From contig NZ_JAMDHK010000004.1 in the NCBI RefSeq assembly GCF_024721115.1, positions 1 through 64,000 of the forward strand: DNA of 64,000 bases. The letters are read 5' to 3'. How positions within the stretch are numbered: the stretch's first letter is position 1; every line of letters begins with the position of its first letter. Both the position numbers and the translations under genes were made by a program. The DNA comes from Salipiger pentaromativorans. GTDB lineage: Bacteria; Pseudomonadota; Alphaproteobacteria; Rhodobacterales; Rhodobacteraceae. Positions 35,390 to 44,459 of this stretch are shown piece by piece. Below the pieces are notes generated by a model. That model was given only the letters and a program-made list of their open reading frames with translations. It did no database searches and was not told the origin of the DNA.

Positions 35390-36967
35390 ATGTCCGATCT
35401 GCGCGAAGCTGCGATGAGCTCGAAGGCCTGGCCCTTTGAAGAGGCGCGCCGCGTCCTGAAACGCTATGAGAAGAAGCCGCCCGAAAAGGGCTATGTGCTG
35501 TTCGAGACCGGCTATGGCCCCTCGGGTCTGCCGCATATCGGCACTTTCGGCGAGGTCGCGCGCACCACGATGATCCGCCGCGCCTTTGAGCTGATTTCGG
35601 ATATTCCGACGCGGCTCATCTGTTTCTCGGACGATATGGACGGGATGCGCAAGGTGCCGGAGAACGTGCCGAACCAGAACCTTCTGCAGGCCAATCTGCA
35701 AAAGCCGCTGACCAGCGTGCCGGACCCGTTCGAGGAGTTTGAGAGTTTCGGGCATCACAACAACGCCATGCTGCGGCGGTTTCTCGATACCTTCGGGTTC
35801 GAGTATGAATTCTATTCGGCCACCGAGTTCTACAAGACCGGCCAGTTCGACGAGATCCTGCGGCGCTGCGCCGAGAAATACGACGATCTCATGGCGATCA
35901 TGCTGAAATCGCTGCGGGAAGAGCGTCAGCAGACCTATTCGATCTTCCTGCCGATCCACCCGGAAACGGGCCGGGTGCTTTATGTGCCGATGAAGAATGT
36001 GGATGCCGCCGAAGGCACGATCACCTTCGACGATGACGACGGCAAGGAATGGACCCTGCCGGTCACCGGCGGCAATGTGAAGCTGCAGTGGAAGCCCGAT
36101 TTCGGTGCGCGCTGGGCGGCGCTGGGCGTCGATTTCGAGATGTACGGCAAGGACCACTCGACCAACACGCCGATCTATGACGGCATCTGCCGGACGCTGG
36201 GCGTGCGCCCGCCCGAGCATTTCACCTATGAGCTGTTCCTTGACGATCAGGGGCAGAAGATCTCGAAATCCAAGGGCAACGGGCTGTCGATCGACGAATG
36301 GCTGACCTATGCGGCCTCGGAATCGCTGAGCTATTTCATGTATCAGAAGCCGAAGACGGCCAAGCGGCTGTGGTGGGATGTGATCCCCAAGGCGGTGGAC
36401 GAGTATCACCAACAGCTGCGTGCCTATCCGGGGCAGGATGCCAAGGGGCAGCTGAACAACCCGGTGTGGCATATCCACGGCGGTGACGTGCCCGAGTCGA
36501 AGATGGTGGTGCCGTTCTCGATGCTGCTCAACCTCGCCTCGGCGGCGGGGGCCGAGGACAAGGACGCGATGTGGGGGTTCATCCGCCGCTACGCGCCCGA
36601 GGCGAGCCCCGAGAGCCATCCCGACATGGATCAGGCCGCGGGCTTTGCGGTGCGCTATTACAATGATTTCGTGAAGCCGACGAAATCCTTCCGGGCGCCG
36701 GACGCGCAGGAGCGCGCGGCGATGGAGGATCTTGCGCAGCGGCTGCGGGACTACGATGGCGCGGTCGAGGACGAGGCGCTTCAGACCCTCGTCTTCGCGG
36801 TGGGCAAGGAGCACGGGTTCGAGAACCTGCGCGACTGGTTCAAGGCGCTTTACGAGGTGCTTCTCGGGCAAAGCCAGGGGCCGCGCTTTGGCGGCTTCGT
36901 CGCGCTTTACGGCGTGGCCGAGACGGTCGCGCTGATCGAACAGGGCCTGGCTGGCGCGCTGGGCTGA
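35390..36967 (+). CDS. lysK: Class I lysyl-tRNA synthetase
   Basis: Charges tRNA-Lys with lysine; the class I form (525 aa), found in archaea and alphaproteobacteria instead of class II Lys[10 protein letters not shown] near residue 43 is the HIGH-like motif and KISKSKGNG near 290 is the KMSKS-like motif, with a C-terminal helical anticodon-binding region. ATG at 35390 ([11 protein letters not shown]) is chosen; GTG at 35366 and ATG at 35414 are alternatives. Single gene, convergent with the CHAD gene. Confidence 0.95.
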   Translation: MSDLREAAMSSKAWPFEEARRVLKRYEKKPPEKGYVLFETGYGPSGLPHIGTFGEVARTTMIRRAFELISDIPTRLICFSDDMDGMRKVPENVPNQNLLQANLQKPLTSVPDPFEEFESFGHHNNAMLRRFLDTFGFEYEFYSATEFYKTGQFDEILRRCAEKYDDLMAIMLKSLREERQQTYSIFLPIHPETGRVLYVPMKNVDAAEGTITFDDDDGKEWTLPVTGGNVKLQWKPDFGARWAALGVDFEMYGKDHSTNTPIYDGICRTLGVRPPEHFTYELFLDDQGQKISKSKGNGLSIDEWLTYAASESLSYFMYQKPKTAKRLWWDVIPKAVDEYHQQLRAYPGQDAKGQLNNPVWHIHGGDVPESKMVVPFSMLLNLASAAGAEDKDAMWGFIRRYAPEASPESHPDMDQAAGFAVRYYNDFVKPTKSFRAPDAQERAAMEDLAQRLRDYDGAVEDEALQTLVFAVGKEHGFENLRDWFKALYEVLLGQSQGPRFGGFVALYGVAETVALIEQGLAGALG

Positions 36968-36979
36968 GCCATCCGGCGG

Positions 36980-37005
36980 CTGACGGCCCCCGCAGGGGCC
37001 GTCAG
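36980..37005. terminator. Strong hairpin between lysK and CHAD genes
   Basis: CTGACGGCCCC and GGGGCCGTCAG form a perfect 11-bp stem with a CGCA tetraloop, 13 bases after lysK. No T-run; likely a shared terminator of convergent genes. Confidence 0.6.
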
Positions 37006-37066
37006 ACCTGCGCTGTGCAGGGGGCCGCAACGCGGGTCTTGTCTGCGGGGCTGCCCCGAGATCGGG

Positions 37067-37945
37067 TCAGTGCCGTTTCGCCCAATGCTTCCAATGCTTT
37101 GACCAGTCGTTCGGAAGCGCATCGGGGCCGCCGGCGAACAGCGGGGCGGCGAGCGTCCGGCTTTCATAGGCGAGGGTATCGCGCCGGGCCAGCGCGCGCA
37201 GGCGCAGATCCTCTGCGGTTTCCGGAAGCTCCGCACGGTCGAGATGTCCGAGGAAAACGGACAGATCCTGATAATCGCCGAGCAGCTCCGACAAGGTCTT
37301 GACCGTCTCGCGGTGGGCGCGGATCGGGCCGGGCCAGAACCCTTGCAGAAGGCGGCTGTGATACCAGTGATCCTTGATCCGTTTGCGCCAGTCGTGAAAC
37401 GCCTCCGCATCGGCGCCCCGGCGGGCGGCCTCCATATCCGCGGCGGCACGATGCCAGGTCTTTGACAGGCCGGTCCGCAGCACCGTGCCGGGATCGCCCG
37501 CCACCTTCCAGTCGCGGCTGCGTTTGCGGATCGTCTTGAATGCCTTGCGCTGACGGACCAGCGCGGCGCCGATCTCGTCCGGGGTCAGCGCGGCGCCCGT
37601 TTCCCCGGTCAGCGCCTGCCGAAGCGGCGCGTAGGGCGCGGGATCGCTCCCCTCGAGCAGCGCATCGAAGGTCTTGAGCAGGACGCCGGCGTCGCGCAGG
37701 GACGAGGACATGCGCGCGGCGTCGCGCGCGGCGGCATTCTCTTCGGCGTAGTCCGCAAAGCCCGACCGCATCAGCCGGTAGAGGCCGCGCAGCTTTTTGC
37801 AGTGTTTGCGGATGTTGTGGATCGCCTCGTCGGCTTCGGCCACGGGGCGCTTTGTCTCGGCAATGGCGGCGCCGAGTTGCTCCTCCGCGATCCGGCGCAG
37901 GGCGGCGGTCAGCGAGCGATCGGATGTCTGGATCCGGTAGGCCAT
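37067..37945 (-). CDS. CHAD domain-containing protein
   Basis: Helical CHAD protein (292 aa) whose conserved basic histidine helices are visible: EAIHNIRKHCKKLRGLYRLM near residue 40 and FHDWRKRIKDHWYHSRLL near 195. CHAD domains bind inorganic polyphosphate and often associate with phosphate/polyphosphate granules. The start is at 37945 with GGAGTG upstream; the frame continues open for hundreds of codons but only as the antisense of the next gene. No CYTH phosphatase partner is present here. Confidence 0.9.
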   Translation of the reverse strand: MAYRIQTSDRSLTAALRRIAEEQLGAAIAETKRPVAEADEAIHNIRKHCKKLRGLYRLMRSGFADYAEENAAARDAARMSSSLRDAGVLLKTFDALLEGSDPAPYAPLRQALTGETGAALTPDEIGAALVRQRKAFKTIRKRSRDWKVAGDPGTVLRTGLSKTWHRAAADMEAARRGADAEAFHDWRKRIKDHWYHSRLLQGFWPGPIRAHRETVKTLSELLGDYQDLSVFLGHLDRAELPETAEDLRLRALARRDTLAYESRTLAAPLFAGGPDALPNDWSKHWKHWAKRH

Positions 37946-38098
37946 GATGCACTCCGGCTGTTGCGTGAACGCGTTGAGGACCGTCACGGTGGTCCCAGAG
38001 CCTCTTAACACATCGTTGATACTTGCTGTTTGCGCGGGGTCAAACGCGGTGGGTGATCGCGGCCCCGGGGACCGGCGCAGCAACAGAGGATCGAACGG

Positions 38099-40387
38099 AT
38101 GAACAAGGCGGTTACGGATGGTGTGGTCTTTATGCCCACGCCTTTTTCGGAAGGGCTGGATGTATGGTCGCGGGGGGACGGCACGCCGGGTTCGGATACC
38201 TATGACGGTCTGGCCACGGCCGCCTATGTTCCGGCGGACGCGGATTTTGCCGGCTGTTTGGAGATCCAGAAGACCGAGGGCACGCAAAAGCTGCGCTATA
38301 TGGGCGACACGCCGATCCTGCCGGGGTGCTATTTGCAGGTCACGGCGCGGATCAAGGCGGTGTCGGGCGTGATGCCCGCGGTTCGGATCGCGGGCTGGGC
38401 GGGGCGGCCCAACGGCACGCAGGTGACCGGGCTCGATACCACCGGAGACTCGGTGCAGCTCACCTCCTATGGCGAGGCGGTGGAAGTGACCGCCATCGTC
38501 GGCGGCGGGGCGCGCAACGGTGTGGATATGGTCTGGGGCACCGAGCCGAGCTTCGGGCATTTCGGGATCGACCTGACCGGTTCGAACGGCGGTGTCGTGC
38601 GGGTCGATGACATCGAGATCGTGGACATCACCAGCGTGTTCCTGCGCGATATGATGAACTGGGTCGATGTGCGCGACTACGGGTCCGTGGGCGACGGGGT
38701 GACCGACAACAGCGCGGCCTTCGAAGCGGCGGATGCCGCGGCCGACGGGCGCAAGATTCTGGTGCCCGACGGCACCTACCGTCTGGCGAGTTCGGTGACG
38801 CTGGAACACCATGTCGAGTTTCAGGGCAAGCTGCTGATGCCGGCGGACGCGATCCTGTCGATGACCAAGGACTTTCATCTTTCGGCCTATGTCGATGCCT
38901 TCGGCGGCGACGAGGAGCAGGCGCTGAAGAAGGGGCTTCAGTCTCTGATGAACAATGCCGACCACGAGAGTTTCGACCTCTCGGGGCGTCGGGTGTCGCT
39001 CTACGAGCCGCTCGACGTGCAGGCGGCGGTGAACAACCGCGACACCTATGCGCAGCGCCGGGTGCTGCGCAACGGCCAGATCCGCGCCGAGAGCAGCGGC
39101 ACCTGGACCAAGCAGAGCGTGACCAGCATCGCGACCTATTCCGCCAACAACAAATGGGAGCTGACCAATGTGGGCAATGTCGCGAACATCCCCGTGGGCA
39201 GCCTGGTCGAAAGCTCCGGCGTCGGCCGCGAGATCTATGTGAAGTCCCGGAATGTCGGGGCGCAGACGCTGTCCCTGTCGCAGCCGCTCTACGACGCGGA
39301 GGGGACACAGAACTACACCTTCACCCGGTTCCAGTATCTGCTCGACTTCAGCGGCTTCACCAAGTTGGAGAAGTTCGAAATCGAGGATGTCGAGTTTCAG
39401 TGCTCCGAGCTGGCCAGCGGGGTGATGCTGCCGCCGTCGGGGCCGGTGAACGTGATCCGTAACTGCGTGTTCAACCGTCCGAGCGACCGGGGCATCACCT
39501 CGATCGGCGAAGGCTGCCAGGGGCTGTTGGTGGACCACAACCAGTTCATCAGCGCCGAGGGCGGGCTGACCACGCAGAACCGCAGTTCGGTGGCGCTGAA
39601 CACCAATGCCAACGATGTGAAGATCCGCAACAACCGCGCCTCGCAGTTCCGCCATTTCGCCGTGGTGTCGGGGGCGAACGGGGTGATCGCGAACAACCAT
39701 TTCTTCCAGGGCGACAGCAGCGACGCCGGAACCCGCAGCGCGGGGATCGTGCTCTGCCTGAAGGCCACCAACACGACGATTTCGGGCAATTACGTGGACA
39801 ATTGCTTTATCGAATGGACCAATGAGCGCGAGCCCGATCCGGATTTCATTTCGGGCTTCGGCTTTTCCGGCCTGTCGGTGACCAACAACGTGTTTCTGTG
39901 TTCCAACGTGGCGGACTGGTTCTCGTTCATCGTGGTCAAGCCCTATGGGCAGAACAACCGGGTGAACGGGCTGAATGTCTCGGGCAACCTGTTCCGCTCG
40001 GTGGGCGGGACGATCAAGCGGGTGGAGCGGGTCGATAATTCCTTTGCCGATCTAGATCTGTCGGCGATGCGCAATGTCTATGTGTCGAACAACACCTATC
40101 TCAATATCCAGAACGGTTCGTCAAACCCGCTGCTGGTGACGCATGCGCAGAACACCCATGCCCAGACCTGGGTGGTGACCACTGACAGCCGGCTGCCCTT
40201 CAACGGCTATGCGATGGAAGTGTCGAGCCTGGTGCTGCGTTCGCGGCCGCGCGATACCAACAACGTCAGCAAATACGTGACGCCTTACACCTCGACGCGC
40301 GAGGGCAGCGGGCAGAATCTTGTCCATGCGATCTGGCCGGAGCCGATTCTGGGCGATCTGACCATGCTGGTGCGCATGGACAACTGA
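38099..40387 (+). CDS. Right-handed beta-helix protein (pectate-lyase / GH28-like), possible GTA or phage-type spike
   Basis: Large protein of 762 aa with no signal peptide. Residues 1-185 form an N-terminal beta-rich region (GLDVWSRGDGTPGSDTYDG). A pectate-lyase-3 start follows (VDVRDYGSVGDGVTDNSAAF, near 197), then a long parallel beta-helix rich in Asn ladders (ISGNYVDN, VSGNLFRS, VSNNTYLN). Close relatives are frequent in Rhodobacteraceae; by memory they resemble gene-transfer-agent head-spike proteins that bind the capsule, which would explain the missing signal. No acidic catalytic site can be assigned. Single gene with its own terminator. Confidence 0.8.
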   Translation: MNKAVTDGVVFMPTPFSEGLDVWSRGDGTPGSDTYDGLATAAYVPADADFAGCLEIQKTEGTQKLRYMGDTPILPGCYLQVTARIKAVSGVMPAVRIAGWAGRPNGTQVTGLDTTGDSVQLTSYGEAVEVTAIVGGGARNGVDMVWGTEPSFGHFGIDLTGSNGGVVRVDDIEIVDITSVFLRDMMNWVDVRDYGSVGDGVTDNSAAFEAADAAADGRKILVPDGTYRLASSVTLEHHVEFQGKLLMPADAILSMTKDFHLSAYVDAFGGDEEQALKKGLQSLMNNADHESFDLSGRRVSLYEPLDVQAAVNNRDTYAQRRVLRNGQIRAESSGTWTKQSVTSIATYSANNKWELTNVGNVANIPVGSLVESSGVGREIYVKSRNVGAQTLSLSQPLYDAEGTQNYTFTRFQYLLDFSGFTKLEKFEIEDVEFQCSELASGVMLPPSGPVNVIRNCVFNRPSDRGITSIGEGCQGLLVDHNQFISAEGGLTTQNRSSVALNTNANDVKIRNNRASQFRHFAVVSGANGVIANNHFFQGDSSDAGTRSAGIVLCLKATNTTISGNYVDNCFIEWTNEREPDPDFISGFGFSGLSVTNNVFLCSNVADWFSFIVVKPYGQNNRVNGLNVSGNLFRSVGGTIKRVERVDNSFADLDLSAMRNVYVSNNTYLNIQNGSSNPLLVTHAQNTHAQTWVVTTDSRLPFNGYAMEVSSLVLRSRPRDTNNVSKYVTPYTSTREGSGQNLVHAIWPEPILGDLTMLVRMDN

Positions 40388-40411
40388 CATCGGTCTCTTG
40401 CGATGCGCGGC

Positions 40412-40440
40412 AGGGCCGGCCCCTCGGGGACCGGCCCTTT
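40412..40440 (+). terminator. Terminator of the beta-helix gene
   Basis: AGGGCCGG/CCGGCCCT with an inner CCCC/GGGG gives a stem of about 12 bp followed by TT, 24 bases after the stop and next to the convergent HugZ-like gene. Confidence 0.65.
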
Positions 40441-40441
40441 G

Positions 40442-40933
40442 TCATGTTTCCGGGGCGCCAAGATCCTGCGGAGTCAGGACAAAAGCCTTGCCGAAGCCGC
40501 CGTTCAAATGGGCGCCGCGGATCTCGAAGCGCAGCAGCGAGAAATCGGCGAAACCGATATAGAGTTTTGCCTTGGGCTGCTGGCGCAGGTAATGCGCGGC
40601 CAGTTCGGCGTGCTCGGGCGCGCCGTGGCGCAGGAAACGGGCGCGGGCCTGCAGGCTCAGGCGCGGGTGGGTCAGCGGGTCGCCCTTGGGGCCGGGTTCC
40701 CCGAGCAGCAGCGCGCAGGCCGGGTCGGCTTTCAGGGCCTTGGCATGAAAGGCGAGATCCGAGACCAGGCTGAGGGGCATCCCGTCGGGCCCCGGCACCA
40801 CGGAAACCCGGCTGACCATCGGTGTCGCGGTGTCCGGATCGGTGACCGCGAGGGCGCCGAAACGGGCGGTTTCGATCAATTGCCGGGCCAGCGCGCGGGC
40901 ATCGTCGTCGGTGGGGCGGATCGGGTTTGTCAT
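40442..40933 (-). CDS. HugZ / pyridoxamine 5'-phosphate oxidase-like split-barrel protein
   Basis: Split-barrel flavin/heme-binding protein (163 aa). RFGALAVTDPDTATPMVSRV (near residue 24), LVSDLAFHAKALKADP and the C-terminal LLRFEIRGAHLNGGFGKA fit the HugZ-type PNPOx family. Members degrade heme or bind FMN/F420; the C-terminal GGFG(K/R)A segment favours a heme-utilisation-type protein. No iron-uptake genes are adjacent. Convergent with the beta-helix gene. Confidence 0.82.
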   Translation of the reverse strand: MTNPIRPTDDDARALARQLIETARFGALAVTDPDTATPMVSRVSVVPGPDGMPLSLVSDLAFHAKALKADPACALLLGEPGPKGDPLTHPRLSLQARARFLRHGAPEHAELAAHYLRQQPKAKLYIGFADFSLLRFEIRGAHLNGGFGKAFVLTPQDLGAPET

Positions 40934-40972
40934 GCGCCGGAGTCTAGCGTGAAAGATGGCTGACTGAAAAGG

Positions 40973-41644
40973 TCAGAATTCACTCCAGAGACCGAAGGTC
41001 AGCCCGACCGCGCGCTCGCCGGTCAGTTCCCAGGAGCCGCCGATCTCGGCCTTGAACGTCCCGCGCAACGGCAGCACGACCGAGGGCGCGAACCGTGCAA
41101 AGGCCGGGTCGCCCCGGGGTTTCCCGGTCTGCATCTGTACCACGAGCTTGCGGTCGTTGCGCAGGCTGCGGCCCCAGGTGAAATCGAGCTTGTAATCGGT
41201 GCGCCCGTCGCTGGGCGATACTTCGGCCTGAGCCTCCGCCGACAGCCAGCCGCGCGCGCGTCCAAGGCCCAGCGACAGGCCCGGGCGCAGCACCGCACGG
41301 CCGTCGATCTTGCCGAGCCCCAGTTCTGCGGCGATCTTGAGCCCGTTCGCACGGTCGCGCAGGGGCAGGCGCAGAAAGGCGATGCTCTTGCCGTCGCCCG
41401 AGACCGAGCGGCCAAGGTCGAGCCCGGCGGTCAAACGGTCCGTCAGCCCGTATTCCGCGTAGAAGGTGTAATATTGCCCGGAGGGTTTCAGCGAGGCTTG
41501 CTTGGCCAGATCCCGGGGCCAGGACAGCCGCACCGTCGTACTGGCAAAGCCGTGGCCCTGCTTGCGCGGCCAGGCCCCCGCCCCGGCCATCGTGGCGCCG
41601 AGTAGCAGGCAGATCGTCGCGGCAAGAACATGGGTTCGGCGCAT
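40973..41644 (-). CDS. Predicted exported beta-rich protein of unknown function
   Basis: A 223-residue protein with a clear signal peptide (THVLAATICLLLGATMAGAGA, trimmed to residues 4-22 for the core) and a body of alternating amphipathic strands with GLDLGRSVSG and GLSLGLGRARG. This pattern suggests a small outer-membrane barrel. It ends in Phe (LWSEF), the usual last residue of outer-membrane proteins. GAGGAAAC precedes the ATG at 41644. It diverges from the ParA gene. I do not recognise the family. Confidence 0.75.
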   Translation of the reverse strand: MRRTHVLAATICLLLGATMAGAGAWPRKQGHGFASTTVRLSWPRDLAKQASLKPSGQYYTFYAEYGLTDRLTAGLDLGRSVSGDGKSIAFLRLPLRDRANGLKIAAELGLGKIDGRAVLRPGLSLGLGRARGWLSAEAQAEVSPSDGRTDYKLDFTWGRSLRNDRKLVVQMQTGKPRGDPAFARFAPSVVLPLRGTFKAEIGGSWELTGERAVGLTFGLWSEF

Positions 41645-41783
41645 CGGGGTTTCCTCGCGTGGGCGCCAGCTTGCGGTCACTGTGGTTAATGGGCGGTTAA
41701 GTGCACTGGACGGGGCGCGGGGAAAGCCTATGCTGCAGGTGCAAAATAAGTCTGCTATACGTTCTGGGAATCGGGGGAACGCC

Positions 41784-42425
41784 ATGGCCGGAGCGGTCAT
41801 CACAGTCGCACAGCAGAAGGGCGGGTCGGGCAAGACCACGCTTTCGGCCAATCTTGCCGTGGGGTTCCGCGCCATGGGACGCTCTGTCGCGCTGATCGAC
41901 ACCGATCCGCAAGGCAGCCTTGGCCGCTGGTTCATGACCCGGCTCGAAAAGAACCCCGACGCAGCGGAGGGGATCGAGTTCGCCACCTCCTCGGCCTGGG
42001 GGATCACCTATGAATGCCGCAAGCTGGCCGAGCGCTTCGATCTGGTGATCGTCGATACGCCGCCCAAGGCGGACAGCGATCTGCGCCCGGCACTACGGGC
42101 AGCCGATCTGGTGCTGGTGCCGGTGTCGATGAGCCATCTCGACCTCTGGGCGACGGAAAGCGTGCTCGATCTGGCCCGGCGCGAGAATCGCGAGGTGCTG
42201 ATGGTGCTCAACCGCACGCGCCCGGGCACGCGGCTTTCGGGAGAAATCGCGGCGGCGGCGCAGAAGATGGAGGCGCGGATCGCCGAGGCGCAGCTTGCCA
42301 ATCGCGTGGGCTATGCCGAGGCGTTCGGGCATGGGCTCAGCGCCGCCGAGGGGCGCAAGACCCCGGCGCGCGGCGAGGTCGAGGCCCTCTCCGCAGAGGT
42401 GGCGCAGGTGCTGGCGAACGGGTAA
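41784..42425 (+). CDS. ParA-family ATPase
   Basis: Small ParA/MinD-type ATPase (213 aa) with deviant Walker A KGGSGKTT (residues 12-19), LIDTDPQGS (near 38) and VIVDTPPKAD (near 88). It has no N-terminal helix-turn-helix and no ParB gene beside it, so it resembles orphan ParA proteins that position cell structures rather than the chromosomal ParA. GGGGGA lies before the ATG at 41784. It is followed at 39 bases by a kinase-like protein on the same strand that may be its partner. Confidence 0.9.
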   Translation: MAGAVITVAQQKGGSGKTTLSANLAVGFRAMGRSVALIDTDPQGSLGRWFMTRLEKNPDAAEGIEFATSSAWGITYECRKLAERFDLVIVDTPPKADSDLRPALRAADLVLVPVSMSHLDLWATESVLDLARRENREVLMVLNRTRPGTRLSGEIAAAAQKMEARIAEAQLANRVGYAEAFGHGLSAAEGRKTPARGEVEALSAEVAQVLANG

Positions 42426-42464
42426 AGGGGGCGCAACCCCGCGTCGCGCGGGAAAGGAGTGCCC

Positions 42465-43307
42465 ATGACCGATCTTGCCGCCCTTGCCGAGACGATCCGC
42501 CGACACGAGGCCGCGCAGGGCCAGCCGATTTCGCGGCTGGGGTATTTCTGTGCCCCGTTCCGACCCGCCGAGGGGCCGTTTTCCGACCGTGTGATCAAGG
42601 TCTATCGCGGGCTGCCCGATGCGGCGGCGCTCGACCGGCTGGCCGCGGCGCATGACGATTATGTCGACGCGCTGCGCGCGACGGGGGTGCCGCTGCCCGA
42701 AACCGATTTTCATCTGCTCGAAAGCGATGGCGCGCGGGTGCCGGTGATCGTGCAGGAGGCGCTGCCGGAAAGCGCTCTGATGCGGCCCCGGATGCAGCGC
42801 GAGGGGCTGGAGGCCACGCTGGCGATGATGGAGGCGGCGGGGCAGGTGATTGCCCGGTTCTGGAACGCCTCCGACCGGTTCGAGACGCGGATCGGCTTTC
42901 ACCCCTCGATCCGCAACTTCGCGGTTCTGGAGGGGCAGGCGGTGTTCTACGACACTTTTCCCCCGCTCATCCACTATTCGCGCGACGAGATGGGCCGGAT
43001 GCTGCTGCTCTTCTCGGAAAAGCGGCTGATGCGGCTGGTCGGCCCTTTCATGCGGGCGCGGGTGACCGGAATCCAGGACGAATGGTATTCGGCACCGGAA
43101 ACCCTGGTGGGGCTGGTGGGCTCGGCCTGCCGGCTGCGGCCTGAACATACCGGCGCCTATCTGGCCTGGGGCCGGGAGTTCGCCGCGCGCGAGATGCCGC
43201 GCTGGGCCGAAGAGGCGGTGGCGGGGATGCAGGACGCGCCGCGTCTGCCCGGCTATTGGACGGGGTTCCGCAAGCTCCTCGGGCTTCAGGGCGAGCCCAA
43301 CCTCTGA
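42465..43307 (+). CDS. Conserved protein of unknown function with kinase-like features (DUF6206-like)
   Basis: A 280-residue soluble protein. VIKVYRG (near residue 44) resembles the ATP-binding lysine strand, VIVQEALPES (near 94) a hinge, and HPSIRNFAV followed by VFYDTFPPL (near 145-165) a catalytic Asn and metal-binding Asp. The pattern recalls protein- or small-molecule-kinase folds with an unusual catalytic loop. AAAGGAG precedes the ATG. It lies 39 bases after the ParA gene. DUF6206 is my best family guess; activity is unproven and could be lost. Confidence 0.6.
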   Translation: MTDLAALAETIRRHEAAQGQPISRLGYFCAPFRPAEGPFSDRVIKVYRGLPDAAALDRLAAAHDDYVDALRATGVPLPETDFHLLESDGARVPVIVQEALPESALMRPRMQREGLEATLAMMEAAGQVIARFWNASDRFETRIGFHPSIRNFAVLEGQAVFYDTFPPLIHYSRDEMGRMLLLFSEKRLMRLVGPFMRARVTGIQDEWYSAPETLVGLVGSACRLRPEHTGAYLAWGREFAAREMPRWAEEAVAGMQDAPRLPGYWTGFRKLLGLQGEPNL

Positions 43308-43315
43308 ACAGAGCG

Positions 43316-43347
43316 CCCCAAGAATTTTCGGACGAAAATTCTTGGGG
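43316..43347. terminator. Bidirectional terminator between convergent genes
   Basis: CCCCAAGAATTTTCG and CGAAAATTCTTGGGG are perfectly complementary around GA. A/T runs inside the arms give a T-tract on both strands. It lies between stops at 43307 and 43360. Confidence 0.75.
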
Positions 43348-43359
43348 CCCGACCGGCGT

Positions 43360-43698
43360 TCAGTCCGGTTCGAACATGTCCATGATCCGGGTGAAGACAT
43401 CGCCCGGCAGGGCGGCGGCAAAGCTGTCGCGGAAGACCGGCCATTCGTCCGATCCGTCGCGGGCCACGTCGCGCATCGCCAGAAGCACGTCGCGCGTGCC
43501 CTGCGACAGCACCTTCATGCGGTCGCCGTTCTTGAGCGAGGCATCGAGATGGGCGTCGAAATCTTCGCCGAAGATTTCGATCGGAACCCCGTGCATCTCG
43601 AGCTGATAGGCCTGATAGGCAAGGATCACCGCCCGCTTGTCCAGCAAGCTCAGCGCGGCATCGACCTGCCGGACGGTGGGCGGGATCCTCCGGGTCAT
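43360..43698 (-). CDS. Small hypothetical protein coupled to transaldolase
   Basis: A 112-residue protein beginning TRRIPPTVRQVDAALSLLDK, with a helical middle (RAVILAYQAYQLEMHGVPI) and no signal or membrane segment. It starts two bases after the transaldolase stop without a clear ribosome site, so translation is probably coupled. I do not recognise the family. Composition is normal for the region. Confidence 0.7.
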   Translation of the reverse strand: MTRRIPPTVRQVDAALSLLDKRAVILAYQAYQLEMHGVPIEIFGEDFDAHLDASLKNGDRMKVLSQGTRDVLLAMRDVARDGSDEWPVFRDSFAAALPGDVFTRIMDMFEPD

Positions 43699-43700
43699 GA

Positions 43701-44354
43701 TCAGACGATCTTGATTCCGGCCTTCTCGGCATCGGCGAGGAAGGCGGCGAGGCCCTTGTCGGTCAGCACATGGTTGGCCATGGCCTTGATGACGGCGGGC
43801 GGCGCGGTGGCCACGTCGGCGCCGATCTTGGCGCAGTCCGACATGTGGTTGGCCGAGCGGATCGAGGCGGCGAGGATCTGCGTCTCGAACCCGTAATTGT
43901 CGTAGATCTGACGGATGTCGGCGATCAGCTCGAGCCCGTCGAGATTGATGTCGTCGAGCCGGCCGATGAAGGGCGAGATAAAGGTCGCGCCCGCCTTGGC
44001 AGCCAGAAGCGCTTGGTTGGCCGAGAAGCAGAGCGTCACGTTGACCATCTTGCCCTCGCCGCTCAGCGTCTTGCAGGCGCGCAGCCCGTCGAGCGTCAGC
44101 GGTACCTTGACGGCGATGTTCGGCGCGATCTCGGCCAGCTTGCGGCCTTCCTCGATCATCTGCGCGTAATCCGTGGCCACGACCTCGGCCGAGACCGGCC
44201 CCTCGACCATCTCGCAGATCTCCTTCGTGACCTCGAGAATATCGCGGCCCGATTTGGCGATCAGCGAAGGGTTGGTGGTCACGCCATCGACAAAGCCCAG
44301 ATCGTTGAGCTCGCGGATTGCATCCACATCGGCGGTGTCTACAAAGAATTTCAT
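43701..44354 (-). CDS. fsa: Transaldolase / fructose-6-phosphate aldolase family protein
   Basis: Small class I aldolase (217 aa) of the transaldolase type 3B/FSA group. It begins [10 protein letters not shown], has [13 protein letters not shown] near residue 27, the Schiff-base lysine Lys83 in IAVKVPLT, and [12 protein letters not shown] near 130. It would move a dihydroxyacetone unit in the pentose phosphate pathway or cleave fructose 6-phosphate. The start is at 44354 with GGAGGG upstream; the longer frame is unlikely. First gene of a two-gene operon, divergent from priA. Confidence 0.92.
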   Translation of the reverse strand: MKFFVDTADVDAIRELNDLGFVDGVTTNPSLIAKSGRDILEVTKEICEMVEGPVSAEVVATDYAQMIEEGRKLAEIAPNIAVKVPLTLDGLRACKTLSGEGKMVNVTLCFSANQALLAAKAGATFISPFIGRLDDINLDGLELIADIRQIYDNYGFETQILAASIRSANHMSDCAKIGADVATAPPAVIKAMANHVLTDKGLAAFLADAEKAGIKIV

Positions 44355-44459
44355 ATGCGTCAGCCCTCCCGGCTTGCTTGGCATTCGCTCGCGCGTGTCT
44401 TACCCCATGCAAAGGCGGGCCGAAAGCCCTTCAAGTCTAGCGCTAACGGAAGCCCCTGC

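Noticed and set aside
37946-39700. Upstream extension of the CHAD frame into a very long protein
   Set aside because: The extension is antisense to the beta-helix gene; a good ribosome site and the CHAD start lie at 37945.
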